Source: Lachnospiraceae bacterium UBA7729 (GTDB taxonomy: Bacteria; Bacillota; Clostridia; Lachnospirales; Lachnospiraceae). From it: a stretch of 63,120 nt of DNA. Below are positions 7,260-15,171 of the stretch, piece by piece. The stretch is from positions 1-63,120 of the forward strand of contig DLFD01000028.1 of NCBI GenBank assembly GCA_002482005.1. The letters run 5' to 3'. The notes below the pieces were generated by a model. The model worked only from the letters and a program-made list of their open reading frames with translations, made no database searches and was not told the DNA's origin. Position 1 is the stretch's first letter; each line of letters begins with the position of its first letter. The translations under genes and the position numbers were made by a program.

Positions 7260-8625
7260 TTATCAGACCTATGCGATCCGGTTTATAGAGGAGCATCCGG
7301 TCGCTGCAGTCCTTTTGGACATGGGTATGGGCAAGAGCTCCATTACTCTGACAGCGATAGAGGATCTGATTTTTGACAGCTTCGAGATCAGCAAGGTTCT
7401 GATTATAGCGCCACTCCGAGTGGCAAGACATACCTGGCCGGAGGAGATCGAGAAGTGGGATCACCTGAAGGGACTCAGGTATTCCATGGCGGTCGGTACA
7501 GCAGCAGAGCGGATGGCAGCACTGAGGGCGGACGCGGACATCTACATCATCAATCGGGAAAATGTTCCCTGGCTGATCCAGGACAGCGGGCTGCCCTTTG
7601 ATTATGACATGGTCGTGATTGATGAGCTGTCCTCCTTCAAAAGCTGGCAGTCCAAGCGCTTCCGGGCATTGATGAAGATGAGACCAAAGGTGAAAAGAAT
7701 CGTGGGCCTTACCGGAACACCGTCCAGCAATGGCTTTATGGATCTCTTTGCAGAGTTTAAGCTCTTGGACATGGGAGAGAGGCTGGGCAAGTTCATTGGC
7801 TGGTACCGGAACGCTTTCTTCAGGCCGGACAGGATGAATGGACCGGTGGTCTATAGCTATAAGCTCCTTCCCGGCGCGGATCAGAAGATCTATGACCGGA
7901 TCTCCGATATCACGATCTCCATGAAGAATACGGATCATCTGAAGATGCCGGAGCTGATCAGCGTGAGTGAGAAGGTCTACCTGGATGACGCGGAAAGAGA
8001 CAAATATCAGACCATGATGAACGAGCTGGTCCTGCAGCTTCCGGGGAAGGAGATTACCGCAGCCAACGCCGCTGCCCTATCCGGGAAGCTACTGCAGATG
8101 GCAAACGGAGCGATGTACACCGATGACGGAGAGGTCGTAAGGATTCATGACCGGAAGCTGGATGCCCTGGAGGATCTGATCGAAGCAGCCAATGGGAAGC
8201 CGGTTCTGGTGGCCTATTGGTACAAGCATGATCTTAAGAGAATTGAGGAGCGACTGACGAACAGGGGTATTCCATTCGAGCGAATGGATTCTGATTCCAG
8301 CATCATCAGATGGAACAAGGGAGAGATCCCGGTTGCTCTGATTCATCCGGCATCTGCGGGACACGGCCTCAACCTGCAGCAGGGCGGCAACACCCTGATC
8401 TGGTTCGGGCTAACCTGGAGCCTGGAGCTTTATCAGCAGACAGTGGCCAGGCTCTGGCGGCAGGGACAGCAGTCCGGAACGGTCGTTGTGCAGCATATCA
8501 TCACAGCAGGAACCATTGATGAGAGAGTCATGAAGGCTTTGCAAGACAAGGACCGGACACAGTCGGCCTTGATTGAAGCTGTGAAGGCTGAGATCGGAGG
8601 CGCCTATGGCAAAGGCAGATTATGA
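7240..8625 (+). CDS. SNF2-family DEAD/DEAH helicase
   Basis: 461 residues, the compact phage SNF2 helicase. Seen: the Q-like motif YQTYAIRFIEEHP, Walker A LDMGMGKSSIT, motif Ia IIAPLRVARHTWPEEIEKW, DEAH-box variant VIDELSSFKS, motif III GLTGTPSSN, and C-terminal motifs V/VI (HPASAGHGLNLQQGG, VARLWRQGQ). It is an ATP-driven DNA translocase, probably remodelling forks in phage replication. It overlaps both neighbours, VRR-NUC upstream and the 79-residue gene downstream, as usual in these operons. Confidence 0.93.
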   Translation: MKYSPHDYQTYAIRFIEEHPVAAVLLDMGMGKSSITLTAIEDLIFDSFEISKVLIIAPLRVARHTWPEEIEKWDHLKGLRYSMAVGTAAERMAALRADADIYIINRENVPWLIQDSGLPFDYDMVVIDELSSFKSWQSKRFRALMKMRPKVKRIVGLTGTPSSNGFMDLFAEFKLLDMGERLGKFIGWYRNAFFRPDRMNGPVVYSYKLLPGADQKIYDRISDITISMKNTDHLKMPELISVSEKVYLDDAERDKYQTMMNELVLQLPGKEITAANAAALSGKLLQMANGAMYTDDGEVVRIHDRKLDALEDLIEAANGKPVLVAYWYKHDLKRIEERLTNRGIPFERMDSDSSIIRWNKGEIPVALIHPASAGHGLNLQQGGNTLIWFGLTWSLELYQQTVARLWRQGQQSGTVVVQHIITAGTIDERVMKALQDKDRTQSALIEAVKAEIGGAYGKGRL

Positions 8626-8845
8626 CGGCTATGAGGCACTCGCCAATGCCGTCGTGAAGCTGGCTGCCGAGGATTACATGAGGGCACTGAAGAGCCTGAA
8701 GCGGAATCCCGCCAGCCGGACGGCAAAGCAGGAGAAGGAAGATAACGAGAGATTTTTCCGGTCAGGCTGGTATTCAACATTGACTAGCGTGGACGGGGAA
8801 TATCTCATCAGGAGAATGAAGGAGGCGGTTGGTTATGAAGGCTAA
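8606..8845 (+). CDS. Small conserved phage protein before the sigma-like regulator
   Basis: 79 residues with the pattern YEALANAVVKLAAEDY ... RFFRSGWYSTLTSVDGEYL. A clear homologue occurs at 56694-56903 in prophage 2 (FFLSGWFGVLTKLDGKAL), also directly before a sigma-like regulator, so the pairing is conserved. Some C-terminal residues recall the FF.S.W...L pattern of other small phage proteins, but no function is known to me. It overlaps the helicase gene by 20 bases and the next gene by 11. Confidence 0.75.
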   Translation: MAKADYDGYEALANAVVKLAAEDYMRALKSLKRNPASRTAKQEKEDNERFFRSGWYSTLTSVDGEYLIRRMKEAVGYEG

Positions 8846-9254
8846 GGAGTTTCTGCAGCAGGCAAGGTTTCTGGATCAGCGAATCAACAGCAAGGTCCGG
8901 GAGATCGAGAAGATGAATGCCCTTGCGACAAATATGTCGGCAGTCATCAGCGACATGCCGAAGGCGAAGGGTTCTTCTACATCCAGGATGGAGGATACGG
9001 TCTGCAAGATCATCGATTATGAGAATGAAGTCCGGGAGGATCTGGACCGGCTGATCTCCATCAAGCGGGAGATCAACGATACTCTGGAGCAGATCGACGA
9101 GGTGGATTACCGGATCGTTCTTCAGAAGAGATATCTGGAGATGTGTTCCTGGGAAGAGATTGCCTGCGATATCGACAAGAAGGTCCGCTGGGTACAGATG
9201 CTGCACGGCCGTGGGCTGGATAAGGTTCAGGAGCTTTTGGACAGATCGGCATAA
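8835..9254 (+). CDS. Sigma-70-like / RinA-type late regulator (DUF1492-like)
   Basis: 139 residues, mostly helical. The C-terminal part (YRIVLQKRYLEMCSWEEIACDIDKKVRWVQMLHGRGL) has the pattern of a sigma-70 region 4-like helix-turn-helix, as in DUF1492 and RinA/ArpU-type phage regulators. Such proteins act at the end of the early operon and switch on packaging and structural genes. AAGGAGG lies 9 bases before ATG 8835; TTG at 8829 is an alternative start. The repeats at 9269-9312 directly downstream are candidate binding sites. A homologue is at 56900-57364. Confidence 0.75.
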   Translation: MKAKEFLQQARFLDQRINSKVREIEKMNALATNMSAVISDMPKAKGSSTSRMEDTVCKIIDYENEVREDLDRLISIKREINDTLEQIDEVDYRIVLQKRYLEMCSWEEIACDIDKKVRWVQMLHGRGLDKVQELLDRSA

Positions 9255-9268
9255 AGTTTTTTCAGGAA

Positions 9269-9312
9269 TGCATGAAAATGCGCAGAAGTGCATGTGCCCT
9301 TCGTGATAATGT
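9269..9312 (+). promoter_or_regulatory. Candidate late promoter of prophage 1
   Basis: Two TGCATG words (9269-9274 and 9289-9294) are 20 bases apart. About ten bases after the second comes an extended -10-like sequence, TGATAATGT (9304-9312). The equivalent place in prophage 2 carries paired ATGAGC words and TGATATAGT. Paired boxes about two helical turns apart, ahead of an extended -10 and just after a sigma-like regulator gene, suggest an activated late promoter for the HNH-terminase-head genes. Confidence 0.45.
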
Positions 9313-9340
9313 TAAGCTGACGAAAGTGAAGATGAGAGGA

Positions 9341-9376
9341 GCTCTGCAGGGTAGGGGATACCCGCAGGGCTTTTTT
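9341..9376 (+). terminator. Rho-independent terminator / attenuator before HNH
   Basis: GCTCTGCAGGGTA, a GGGG loop, then TACCCGCAGGGC form a long stem followed by TTTTTT. It lies between the candidate late promoter and the HNH gene, so late transcription must read through it or restart. Prophage 2 has hairpin-plus-T-run elements in the same position. Confidence 0.8.
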
Positions 9377-9395
9377 CGTGGGAGGAGATGGCACA

Positions 9396-9776
9396 ATGCC
9401 AAGCAGACCAAAGCATCCATGTGTACACCCGGGCTGTCCGGAGCTGATCCCATACGGGGAGAAGTACTGTGAGAAGCATGCGCCAATGCACGAGGCAGAG
9501 AAGAAGGATACAAGAACCGGCGGCTCAGCTGCCCGTGGGTATGGATGGAGGTGGCAGAAGGCAAGCAAGGCTTACCTTCATGCGCATCCGCTCTGTGCTG
9601 AGTGTGAGAGGCATGGCAAATATACCCGTGCTGAGGTCGTGGATCATATCGTTCCGCATCGCGGTGATATGAAGCTCTTCTGGGATCGTGACAATTGGCA
9701 GCCGTTGTGCAAGCAGTGTCACGATAAGAAGACCGCGCGTGAGGATCGCAACTTCCCGAGGAAGTACACGTATTGA
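9396..9776 (+). CDS. HNH endonuclease (packaging-associated)
   Basis: 126 residues. An N-terminal zinc-binding part (CVHPGCPELIPYGEKYCEKH, Cys/His ligands) is followed by the HNH core: VDHIVPHRGD (first His), FWDRDNWQPLCKQCHDKKT (Asn and final His, with CxxC). HNH proteins beside the terminase genes work with the large terminase in cos cleavage in HK97-like phages. GGAGGAG precedes ATG 9396 by 8 bases. The prophage 2 equivalent is at 58667-59032. Confidence 0.92.
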   Translation: MPSRPKHPCVHPGCPELIPYGEKYCEKHAPMHEAEKKDTRTGGSAARGYGWRWQKASKAYLHAHPLCAECERHGKYTRAEVVDHIVPHRGDMKLFWDRDNWQPLCKQCHDKKTAREDRNFPRKYTY

Positions 9777-9792
9777 AGCCGAGGAGTAGGGG

Positions 9793-9876
9793 CGGGTCAA
9801 ATCTCTGGGGCCCGGCGCTCCAAGACCGACGCCTCCCCTTCGCGCAGAAAATCGCGAAATCGAAGATGGGGGTCTA
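9793..9876. other. Candidate cos (packaging) site of prophage 1
   Basis: This non-coding gap between HNH and small terminase holds GGGTCAAATCTCT, a GC-rich core, AGACCGACGCC, TCGCG, then ATCGCGAAAT and GGGGGTC. The same words in the same order occur after the HNH gene of prophage 2 (59061-59152): AATCTCT, AGACCGCCGCC, CTCGCG, CCGCGAAAT, GGGGGTC. Conservation of a non-coding block between two otherwise different phages at the HNH-terminase junction points to the DNA end-cutting site. The exact nick positions cannot be read from the sequence. Confidence 0.6.
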
Positions 9877-9918
9877 AATACCTATACATACTGAAATAAT
9901 AAAGAAGGGAGGTGCCCT

Positions 9919-10383
9919 ATGGCAGCAGGAAGAAAGCCCAAGCCGACTGCTCTGAAGGAGCTGGAAGGCAATCCGGGCAAAAGGAAACTGAACAGATCCG
10001 AGCCGAAGCCTGACAAGGGCATGCCGCCCTGTCCAGCATGGCTCCTGCCGGAGGCAAAGAAGGAATGGAAGAGGCTGGCTGAGAACTTGTCCCAGCTTGG
10101 CGTACTGACGCAGATCGACATGGCTGCCTTCGCGGCATACTGTCAGTCTTACGCCAGATGGAAGGAAGCCCAGGAGCATATCAATTCCGAAGGCTCCGTA
10201 TTCGAAACCGATAAAGGATATCAGCAGCAGACGCCATGGGTCGGCATCTCCAATACGAATCAGAAGCTGATGCTTCAGGCAGCATCTGAGTTCGGGTTGA
10301 CGCCGTCGTCCAGATCCCGGATCGTCGTATCTCATGACGATTCTGAGGAGGATGAGATGGAAGAACTGCTGGGCGGCGGCTGA
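9919..10383 (+). CDS. terS: Terminase small subunit, P27 family
   Basis: 154 residues. The N-terminus GRKPKPTALKELEGNPGKRK is the signature of the P27-type small terminase, followed by the helical domain (PCPAWLLPEAKKEWKRLA, AFAAYCQSYARWKEAQ). It recognises the packaging site and recruits the large subunit. The ribosome binding site is AAGGGAGG. Its last codons meet the large-subunit gene. Confidence 0.93.
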   Translation: MAAGRKPKPTALKELEGNPGKRKLNRSEPKPDKGMPPCPAWLLPEAKKEWKRLAENLSQLGVLTQIDMAAFAAYCQSYARWKEAQEHINSEGSVFETDKGYQQQTPWVGISNTNQKLMLQAASEFGLTPSSRSRIVVSHDDSEEDEMEELLGGG

Positions 10384-11936
10384 TGTTTGATGAAGCCAAG
10401 GCGCAGAAGACTCTGCGGTTCATTGAGAACCTGAAGCATACCAAGGGCATCTGGCACGGTCAGAACTTCAAGCTCCTTCCCTGGCAGGAGGAGATCATCC
10501 GGACCATCTTCGGAACAGTGAAGAATGACGGATACCGGCAGTACAACACAGCCTATATCGAGATCCCAAAGAAGAACGGGAAGTCGGAGCTGGCAGCTGC
10601 GGTTGCCCTGTACATGACCTGCGGTGACGGTGAGTGGGGAGCAGAGGTTTACGGCTGCGCTTCCGACCGGCAGCAGGCATCGATTGTATTTGATGTGGCT
10701 GTCGATATGGTGGACCAGTGTTCGGCACTGAAGAAGCGGATCAAGCCGGTTATGTCCACAAAGAGACTTGTCTATCAGCCGACGAATTCCTTTTACCAGG
10801 TGCTGTCGGCGGAAGCCTATACAAAGCACGGACTCAATGTCCATGCGGTCATCTTCGATGAGTTGCACTCGCAACCGACAAGAGAGCTGTTTGATGTTAT
10901 GGTCCGCGGATCCGGCGATGCCAGGAAGCAGCCGCTGTATTTCCTGATCACGACAGCCGGCACAGACCGGAACTCCATCTGCTATGAGCAGCATCAGAAA
11001 GCTGAAGACATCATCGCCGGCAGGAAGATTGATCCGACCTACTACCCGGTGATCTACGGTGCCGCGGATGACGATGACTGGACGGATGAGAAGGTCTGGT
11101 ACAAGGCCAATCCTTCCCTGGGACATACGATCGATATCGAAAAGGTCCGGAACGCCTGCAGATCCGCACAGGACAATCCTGCAGAGGAAAATGCCTTCCG
11201 GCAGCTGAGGCTGGATCAGTGGGTAAAGCAGTCTACACGCTGGATGCCGATGGAGAAGTGGGATGCCTGTGCATTTCCTGTAGACCCGAAGGAACTGGAA
11301 GGCAGAGATTGCTATGGCGGTCTGGACCTCTCCAGCACGTCAGATATCACAGCCTTCGTCCTGGTTTTTCCTCCGAGGACCGATGATGAGAAGTACATTG
11401 TGCTTCCATTCTGCTGGATCCCTGAGGACAACATGAGGCTCAGAGTAAGAAGAGACCACGTTCCCTACGATGTCTGGGAGAAGACCGGACATCTGATGAC
11501 GACGGAAGGCAATGTGATCCATTACGGCTACATTGAGCATTTCATTGAGAAGCTGAATGAGAAATACCACATCTGTGAGATCGCTTTCGATAGATGGGGA
11601 GCTACCCAGATGGTGCAGGATCTGGAAGGCATGGGTTTTACGGTTGTGCCTTTCGGCCAGGGCTATAAGGACATGAGCCCGCCCACCAAGGAGCTGATGA
11701 AGCTTGTGCTGGAGCAGCGGATTGCTCACGGCGGGCATCCTGTCCTTCGATGGATGATGGATAACGTCTTCGTCCGGACGGATCCTGCCGGCAACATCAA
11801 GATGGACAAGGAGAAGTCGACAGAGAAGATCGATGCTGCGGTGGCAACCGTAATGGCGCTGGACAGAGCGATAAGAAATGCAAACAAGGAAACAGAGAGT
11901 GTCTACGATAGAAGAGGCGGAATTTTGTTCATATAG
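10383..11936 (+). CDS. terL: Terminase large subunit (HK97-type)
   Basis: 517 residues. The ATPase half has the Walker A variant IPKKNGKSELAAAVALY and Walker B VIFDELHSQP; the nuclease half has GLDLSSTSDITAFVL (first acidic residue), FDRWGATQMVQDLEGMG, and the C-terminal KIDAAVATVMALDRA with the last acidic residue. It translocates DNA into the prohead and makes the terminal cuts. Full length. Downstream, an AT-rich two-gene cassette separates it from the portal gene, which normally follows directly. Confidence 0.95.
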   Translation: MFDEAKAQKTLRFIENLKHTKGIWHGQNFKLLPWQEEIIRTIFGTVKNDGYRQYNTAYIEIPKKNGKSELAAAVALYMTCGDGEWGAEVYGCASDRQQASIVFDVAVDMVDQCSALKKRIKPVMSTKRLVYQPTNSFYQVLSAEAYTKHGLNVHAVIFDELHSQPTRELFDVMVRGSGDARKQPLYFLITTAGTDRNSICYEQHQKAEDIIAGRKIDPTYYPVIYGAADDDDWTDEKVWYKANPSLGHTIDIEKVRNACRSAQDNPAEENAFRQLRLDQWVKQSTRWMPMEKWDACAFPVDPKELEGRDCYGGLDLSSTSDITAFVLVFPPRTDDEKYIVLPFCWIPEDNMRLRVRRDHVPYDVWEKTGHLMTTEGNVIHYGYIEHFIEKLNEKYHICEIAFDRWGATQMVQDLEGMGFTVVPFGQGYKDMSPPTKELMKLVLEQRIAHGGHPVLRWMMDNVFVRTDPAGNIKMDKEKSTEKIDAAVATVMALDRAIRNANKETESVYDRRGGILFI

Positions 11937-11947
11937 CCCTGAAAATC

Positions 11948-11976
11948 TTGTGATGGTGATAGAAATTTGATAATAT
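11948..11976 (+). promoter_or_regulatory. Candidate promoter of the ImmA-DUF4411 cassette
   Basis: TTGTGA (11948-11953), 17 bases, then TAATAT (11971-11976), in an AT-rich gap after the terminase gene and 45 bases before the cassette start. The match to sigma-A consensus is moderate. An own promoter plus the terminator at 13717 would let the cassette be expressed from the silent prophage. Confidence 0.45.
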
Positions 11977-12021
11977 AAAAATAACTATACGCAAAAATCA
12001 AGAAAGAAAGGAGGAGCCATA

Positions 12022-13176
12022 ATGCCTAAGGTTAATGTGAACATTCAACCTACGATTCTGAATTGGGTCTTAGAACAGACATCTGATGATTCTCTGGGCA
12101 GTCAGTTACGTGCCAGCATTAGCAATTGGATTGATGGCTCTAAAACTCCTACTTTTAATCAGATACAGGATCTAAGTAAAAAATCGCATATTCCATTGGG
12201 CTACTTTTTTCTAAAGGTGCCACCAGTTGAAAGTATTAATTTACTTGAATTTAGAACTATTGACAGTATTCAACTGGCAAAACCTAGCAGAGACCTGATA
12301 GATACCATCCATACTATGGAAGAAAGACAGGATTGGATGGCAAACTATAGAAAAGAACAGGAGCTCGATCCGCTTTCCTTTGTTGGCGCTGCAGAAAATG
12401 AAAAAGATCCGTATAAGGTGGCCAGCGCTATTCGGAAGGCAATTGGGATAGAAGAAACATGGTCTATGACAGCATCTTCCATAAGGGATGCGTTTAATTC
12501 TATCAGAGCAGCATTGGAAGGAAGTGGAGTCTTAATAATGATGAGTGGTATTGTGGGTAACAATACTCATCGTCCACTTAATATTGAAGAATTTCGTGCT
12601 TTTGCATTAATAAATAAATGGGCACCTTTAGTTTTTATTAACAGTGCAGATTCTCAAGGAGGGAAACTATTTTCTCTTTTACATGAGGTTGCGCATATAT
12701 GGTGCGGACAAGATGATCTATTTAATGATAGGCAAGGATTATCTACAAAGCCACTAGAAACATTTTGTAATGCGGTAGCAGCAGAACTGCTTGTACCGAA
12801 GAGTAAGTTCTCTGAATGCTGGGAAGATAGTCGTGGTGATATATATGAGAAAATAGCTTCTTTAGCTATGAAGTTTCATTGCGGTGAAACCGTTATAGCA
12901 AGAAAAGCATTGGATGCAGGTTTGATAGGGAAGAAAAATTATCAGAAGGTGGCAGATAACGCAATAGAAGGATTTAGAAAGGAAAAAGAGAAGGGAGGAA
13001 GTGGAGGCAATTTTTACGCAACTACTGAATCCAGGATAGATAGATCCTTCATGCGTGCAATTTGCGATGGAATAAGTTCTGGAACTCTAAGCTATACAGA
13101 CGCTTATCGGCTTACAGATACAAGCCGAAAGACATTTGATAAGGTTGCGAAAGAACTGGGAGGGGTCATATGGTAA
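12022..13176 (+). CDS. ImmA/IrrE metallopeptidase with N-terminal HTH (TA-like antitoxin partner)
   Basis: 384 residues. The N-terminal 75 residues form an Xre-like helix-turn-helix (LRASISNWIDGSKTPTFNQIQDLSKKS). The middle has the zinc peptidase signature LLHEVAHIWCG (HExxH), and FCNAVAAELLVPKSKF supplies the downstream Glu of ImmA/IrrE (COG2856) proteins. Such HTH-ImmA proteins are commonly encoded next to DUF4411 PIN-like proteins and are thought to form a toxin-antitoxin-like pair. AAGGAGGAG precedes the ATG. The gene is clearly more AT-rich than the surrounding phage genes, a sign of later acquisition. Confidence 0.88.
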   Translation: MPKVNVNIQPTILNWVLEQTSDDSLGSQLRASISNWIDGSKTPTFNQIQDLSKKSHIPLGYFFLKVPPVESINLLEFRTIDSIQLAKPSRDLIDTIHTMEERQDWMANYRKEQELDPLSFVGAAENEKDPYKVASAIRKAIGIEETWSMTASSIRDAFNSIRAALEGSGVLIMMSGIVGNNTHRPLNIEEFRAFALINKWAPLVFINSADSQGGKLFSLLHEVAHIWCGQDDLFNDRQGLSTKPLETFCNAVAAELLVPKSKFSECWEDSRGDIYEKIASLAMKFHCGETVIARKALDAGLIGKKNYQKVADNAIEGFRKEKEKGGSGGNFYATTESRIDRSFMRAICDGISSGTLSYTDAYRLTDTSRKTFDKVAKELGGVIW

Positions 13177-13694
13177 GTGACGACAAAACCTTCCTGATTG
13201 ACGCAAATTGCTTTATTGCTCCATACCATGATTTTTACGCATTCGATCTTGTTCCGAAGTATTGGGAAATTCTTGCTGAGAAAGCCAAAACAGGGAGAAT
13301 TGTTCTTTTGGACAAGGTAAAGAGGGAACTTGATACTGGTGGAGATAAACTTTCAGATTGGATGAAAAGTAACAATCAGTTTAAGGTATGTTCAATAAAC
13401 GATGAGCAGATTATTGCCGTGTATGCAGAAATAATGCAGTACATTCAGGAGAGCGAATTTTATAGTGACAAGGCTTTGAATCAATGGGCGGATGACAAGG
13501 TCGCAGATCCATGGTTAATTGCCGCAGCTAAAGTTAAAGGATACATCATTGTAACATTTGAAGGACCCAATACGGGCTTAAATAAAAACAATCCAAGCAA
13601 AAATGCTAAAATCCCAGATGTTGCAAGTGCATTTGGAGTGAAGACATGTAATCTATATACAATGATGAGGGAATTAGCAATAAAAATTGATTAG
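13170..13694 (+). CDS. DUF4411 PIN-like protein, probable toxin
   Basis: 174 residues of the DUF4411 family. Acidic residues typical of a PIN nuclease centre are visible: LIDANCFIAPY (first Asp), LDKVKRELDTGGDKL (Glu/Asp in the middle), and ADPWLIAAAKVKG (third Asp), then a strand IIVTFEG. PIN domains cut RNA, often tRNA or mRNA; for DUF4411 this is inferred from the fold. It overlaps the HTH-ImmA gene by 7 bases, so the two are co-translated. A terminator follows, closing the cassette. Confidence 0.82.
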   Translation: MVSDDKTFLIDANCFIAPYHDFYAFDLVPKYWEILAEKAKTGRIVLLDKVKRELDTGGDKLSDWMKSNNQFKVCSINDEQIIAVYAEIMQYIQESEFYSDKALNQWADDKVADPWLIAAAKVKGYIIVTFEGPNTGLNKNNPSKNAKIPDVASAFGVKTCNLYTMMRELAIKID

Positions 13695-13716
13695 CAATAA
13701 TATGTTCTTTTTCAGA

Positions 13717-13752
13717 GCATCTATCGGAGAGATCCGGTAGGTGCTTATTTTA
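13717..13752 (+). terminator. Terminator closing the ImmA-DUF4411 cassette
   Basis: GCATCTATCGGA, loop GAGA, TCCGGTAGGTGC, then TTATTTTA. The stem pairs over 12 positions with two G-U pairs. It ends the cassette before the small ORF and portal gene, and may also act on late transcripts unless these are antiterminated. Confidence 0.7.
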
Positions 13753-13771
13753 TGCCCTGAAGGAGGCGGAC

Positions 13772-13843
13772 ATGATTATTCTTTCGATTATCGGATTTCT
13801 CCTGATCAGGGAGGCACTGAATGGAATGGAGGATTTCAGATGA
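13772..13843 (+). CDS. 23-residue hydrophobic peptide before portal
   Basis: ATG at 13772 follows GAAGGAGGCGG by about 4 bases and encodes a short peptide starting MIILSIIGFLLIREAL, a probable membrane helix. Its stop overlaps the portal start (ATGA at 13840-13843), giving translational coupling. Tiny ORFs of this kind between terminase and portal are common in Clostridial siphophages; function unknown. Confidence 0.5.
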   Translation: MIILSIIGFLLIREALNGMEDFR

Positions 13844-15171
13844 GCATATTTTCTGGGATGTTCAAGAGCAGGGATAAGCCAAAGGATTCCACAGCGGGAA
13901 GCTCCTTCAGCTTCCTGTTCGGCGGAACGGCTGCAGGGAAGCCTGTAAATGAGCAGACCTCGATGCAGGTCACAGCGGTGTACTGCTGTGTGAGGATCCT
14001 GTCCGAGGCGGTGGCGAGCCTGCCGCTTCATCTATACAGATACAGCTCCGAGGGGAGCAAGGAAAAAGCGGTGGACCATCCGCTTTATTTTTTGCTCCAT
14101 AACGAGCCGAATCCGGAGATGACGTCCTTCGCCTACAGGGAAACGATGATGACGCACCTTTTGCTGTACGGAAACTGCTATTCGCAGATCATCCGGAACG
14201 GCAAGGGTGAGGTCGTTGCCCTGTATCCGCTGATGCCGAACCGGATGAGGGTGGACAGGGACCTGAAGGGCCAGCTCTATTACGAATACCAGACCGGGCA
14301 GGACGAAGCCAGGACTATGAAGGGAACGATCGTGAGGCTCCAGCCGAAGGATGTGCTGCATATCCCGGGGCTTGGATTTGACGGGCTGGTCGGCTACAGC
14401 CCGATCGCGATGGCAAAGAACGCGGTCGGAATGGCTATCGCCTGTGAGGAGTATGGAGCGAAGTTCTTCGCGAACGGGGCAACGCCGGGAGGAATCCTAG
14501 AGCATCCGGGCGTCGTGAAGGATCCGGAAAAGGTCCGGGAAAGCTGGATGTCAGCCTTCGGTGGATCCGCGAACAGCAATAAGGTCGCGGTCCTTGAGGA
14601 GGGCATGAAGTACACGCCAATCTCGATCAGCCCGGAGGAGGCCCAGTTCCTGGAGACACGGAAGTTCCAGATCGATGAGATCGCGCGGATCTTCCGGATC
14701 CCGCCGCATATGATCGGAGACCTGGAAAAGTCTTCCTTCAATAACATCGAGCAGCAGTCGCTGGAATTCGTGAAGTACACGCTGGATCCCTGGGTATGCC
14801 GTTGGGAGCAGTCCATGCAGAGATCTCTCCTGAATCAGGAGGAGAAGAAGGATTACTTCTTCAAGTTCAACGTGGACGGGCTTCTGAGAGGCGACTACCA
14901 GAGCCGTATGCAGGGCTACGCGGTCGGACGCCAGAACGGCTGGATGTCCGCGAACGATATCCGCAGCCTAGAGAATCTGGACCTGATTCCGGATGAGGAG
15001 GGCGGAAATCTATACCTGGTGAATGGGAACATGACTAAGCTCTCAGAGACGATCTCTTACAGCGGCGAACAGGATTCAGGATCGGAGGATACCGGTGAAG
15101 AAAAGACGCAAGGTCAAAAGCCCGGAGAAGCCGGGGAAAGACAGATACAGAGACATGGAGGAGGCATATGA
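13840..15171 (+). CDS. Portal protein, HK97 family
   Basis: 443 residues. Signature parts: VTAVYCCVRILSEAVASLPL, LHNEPNPEMTSFAYRETMM, LYGNCYSQIIRNGKGEV, DVLHIPGLGFDGLVGYSPI, and EIARIFRIPPHMIGDLEKS. This is the dodecameric ring through which DNA enters the head. The chosen ATG overlaps the stop of the small upstream ORF; a longer open frame upstream has no phage-like sequence. The end overlaps the protease gene by 4 bases. The C-terminal tail is charged and of low complexity. Confidence 0.95.
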   Translation: MSIFSGMFKSRDKPKDSTAGSSFSFLFGGTAAGKPVNEQTSMQVTAVYCCVRILSEAVASLPLHLYRYSSEGSKEKAVDHPLYFLLHNEPNPEMTSFAYRETMMTHLLLYGNCYSQIIRNGKGEVVALYPLMPNRMRVDRDLKGQLYYEYQTGQDEARTMKGTIVRLQPKDVLHIPGLGFDGLVGYSPIAMAKNAVGMAIACEEYGAKFFANGATPGGILEHPGVVKDPEKVRESWMSAFGGSANSNKVAVLEEGMKYTPISISPEEAQFLETRKFQIDEIARIFRIPPHMIGDLEKSSFNNIEQQSLEFVKYTLDPWVCRWEQSMQRSLLNQEEKKDYFFKFNVDGLLRGDYQSRMQGYAVGRQNGWMSANDIRSLENLDLIPDEEGGNLYLVNGNMTKLSETISYSGEQDSGSEDTGEEKTQGQKPGEAGERQIQRHGGGI

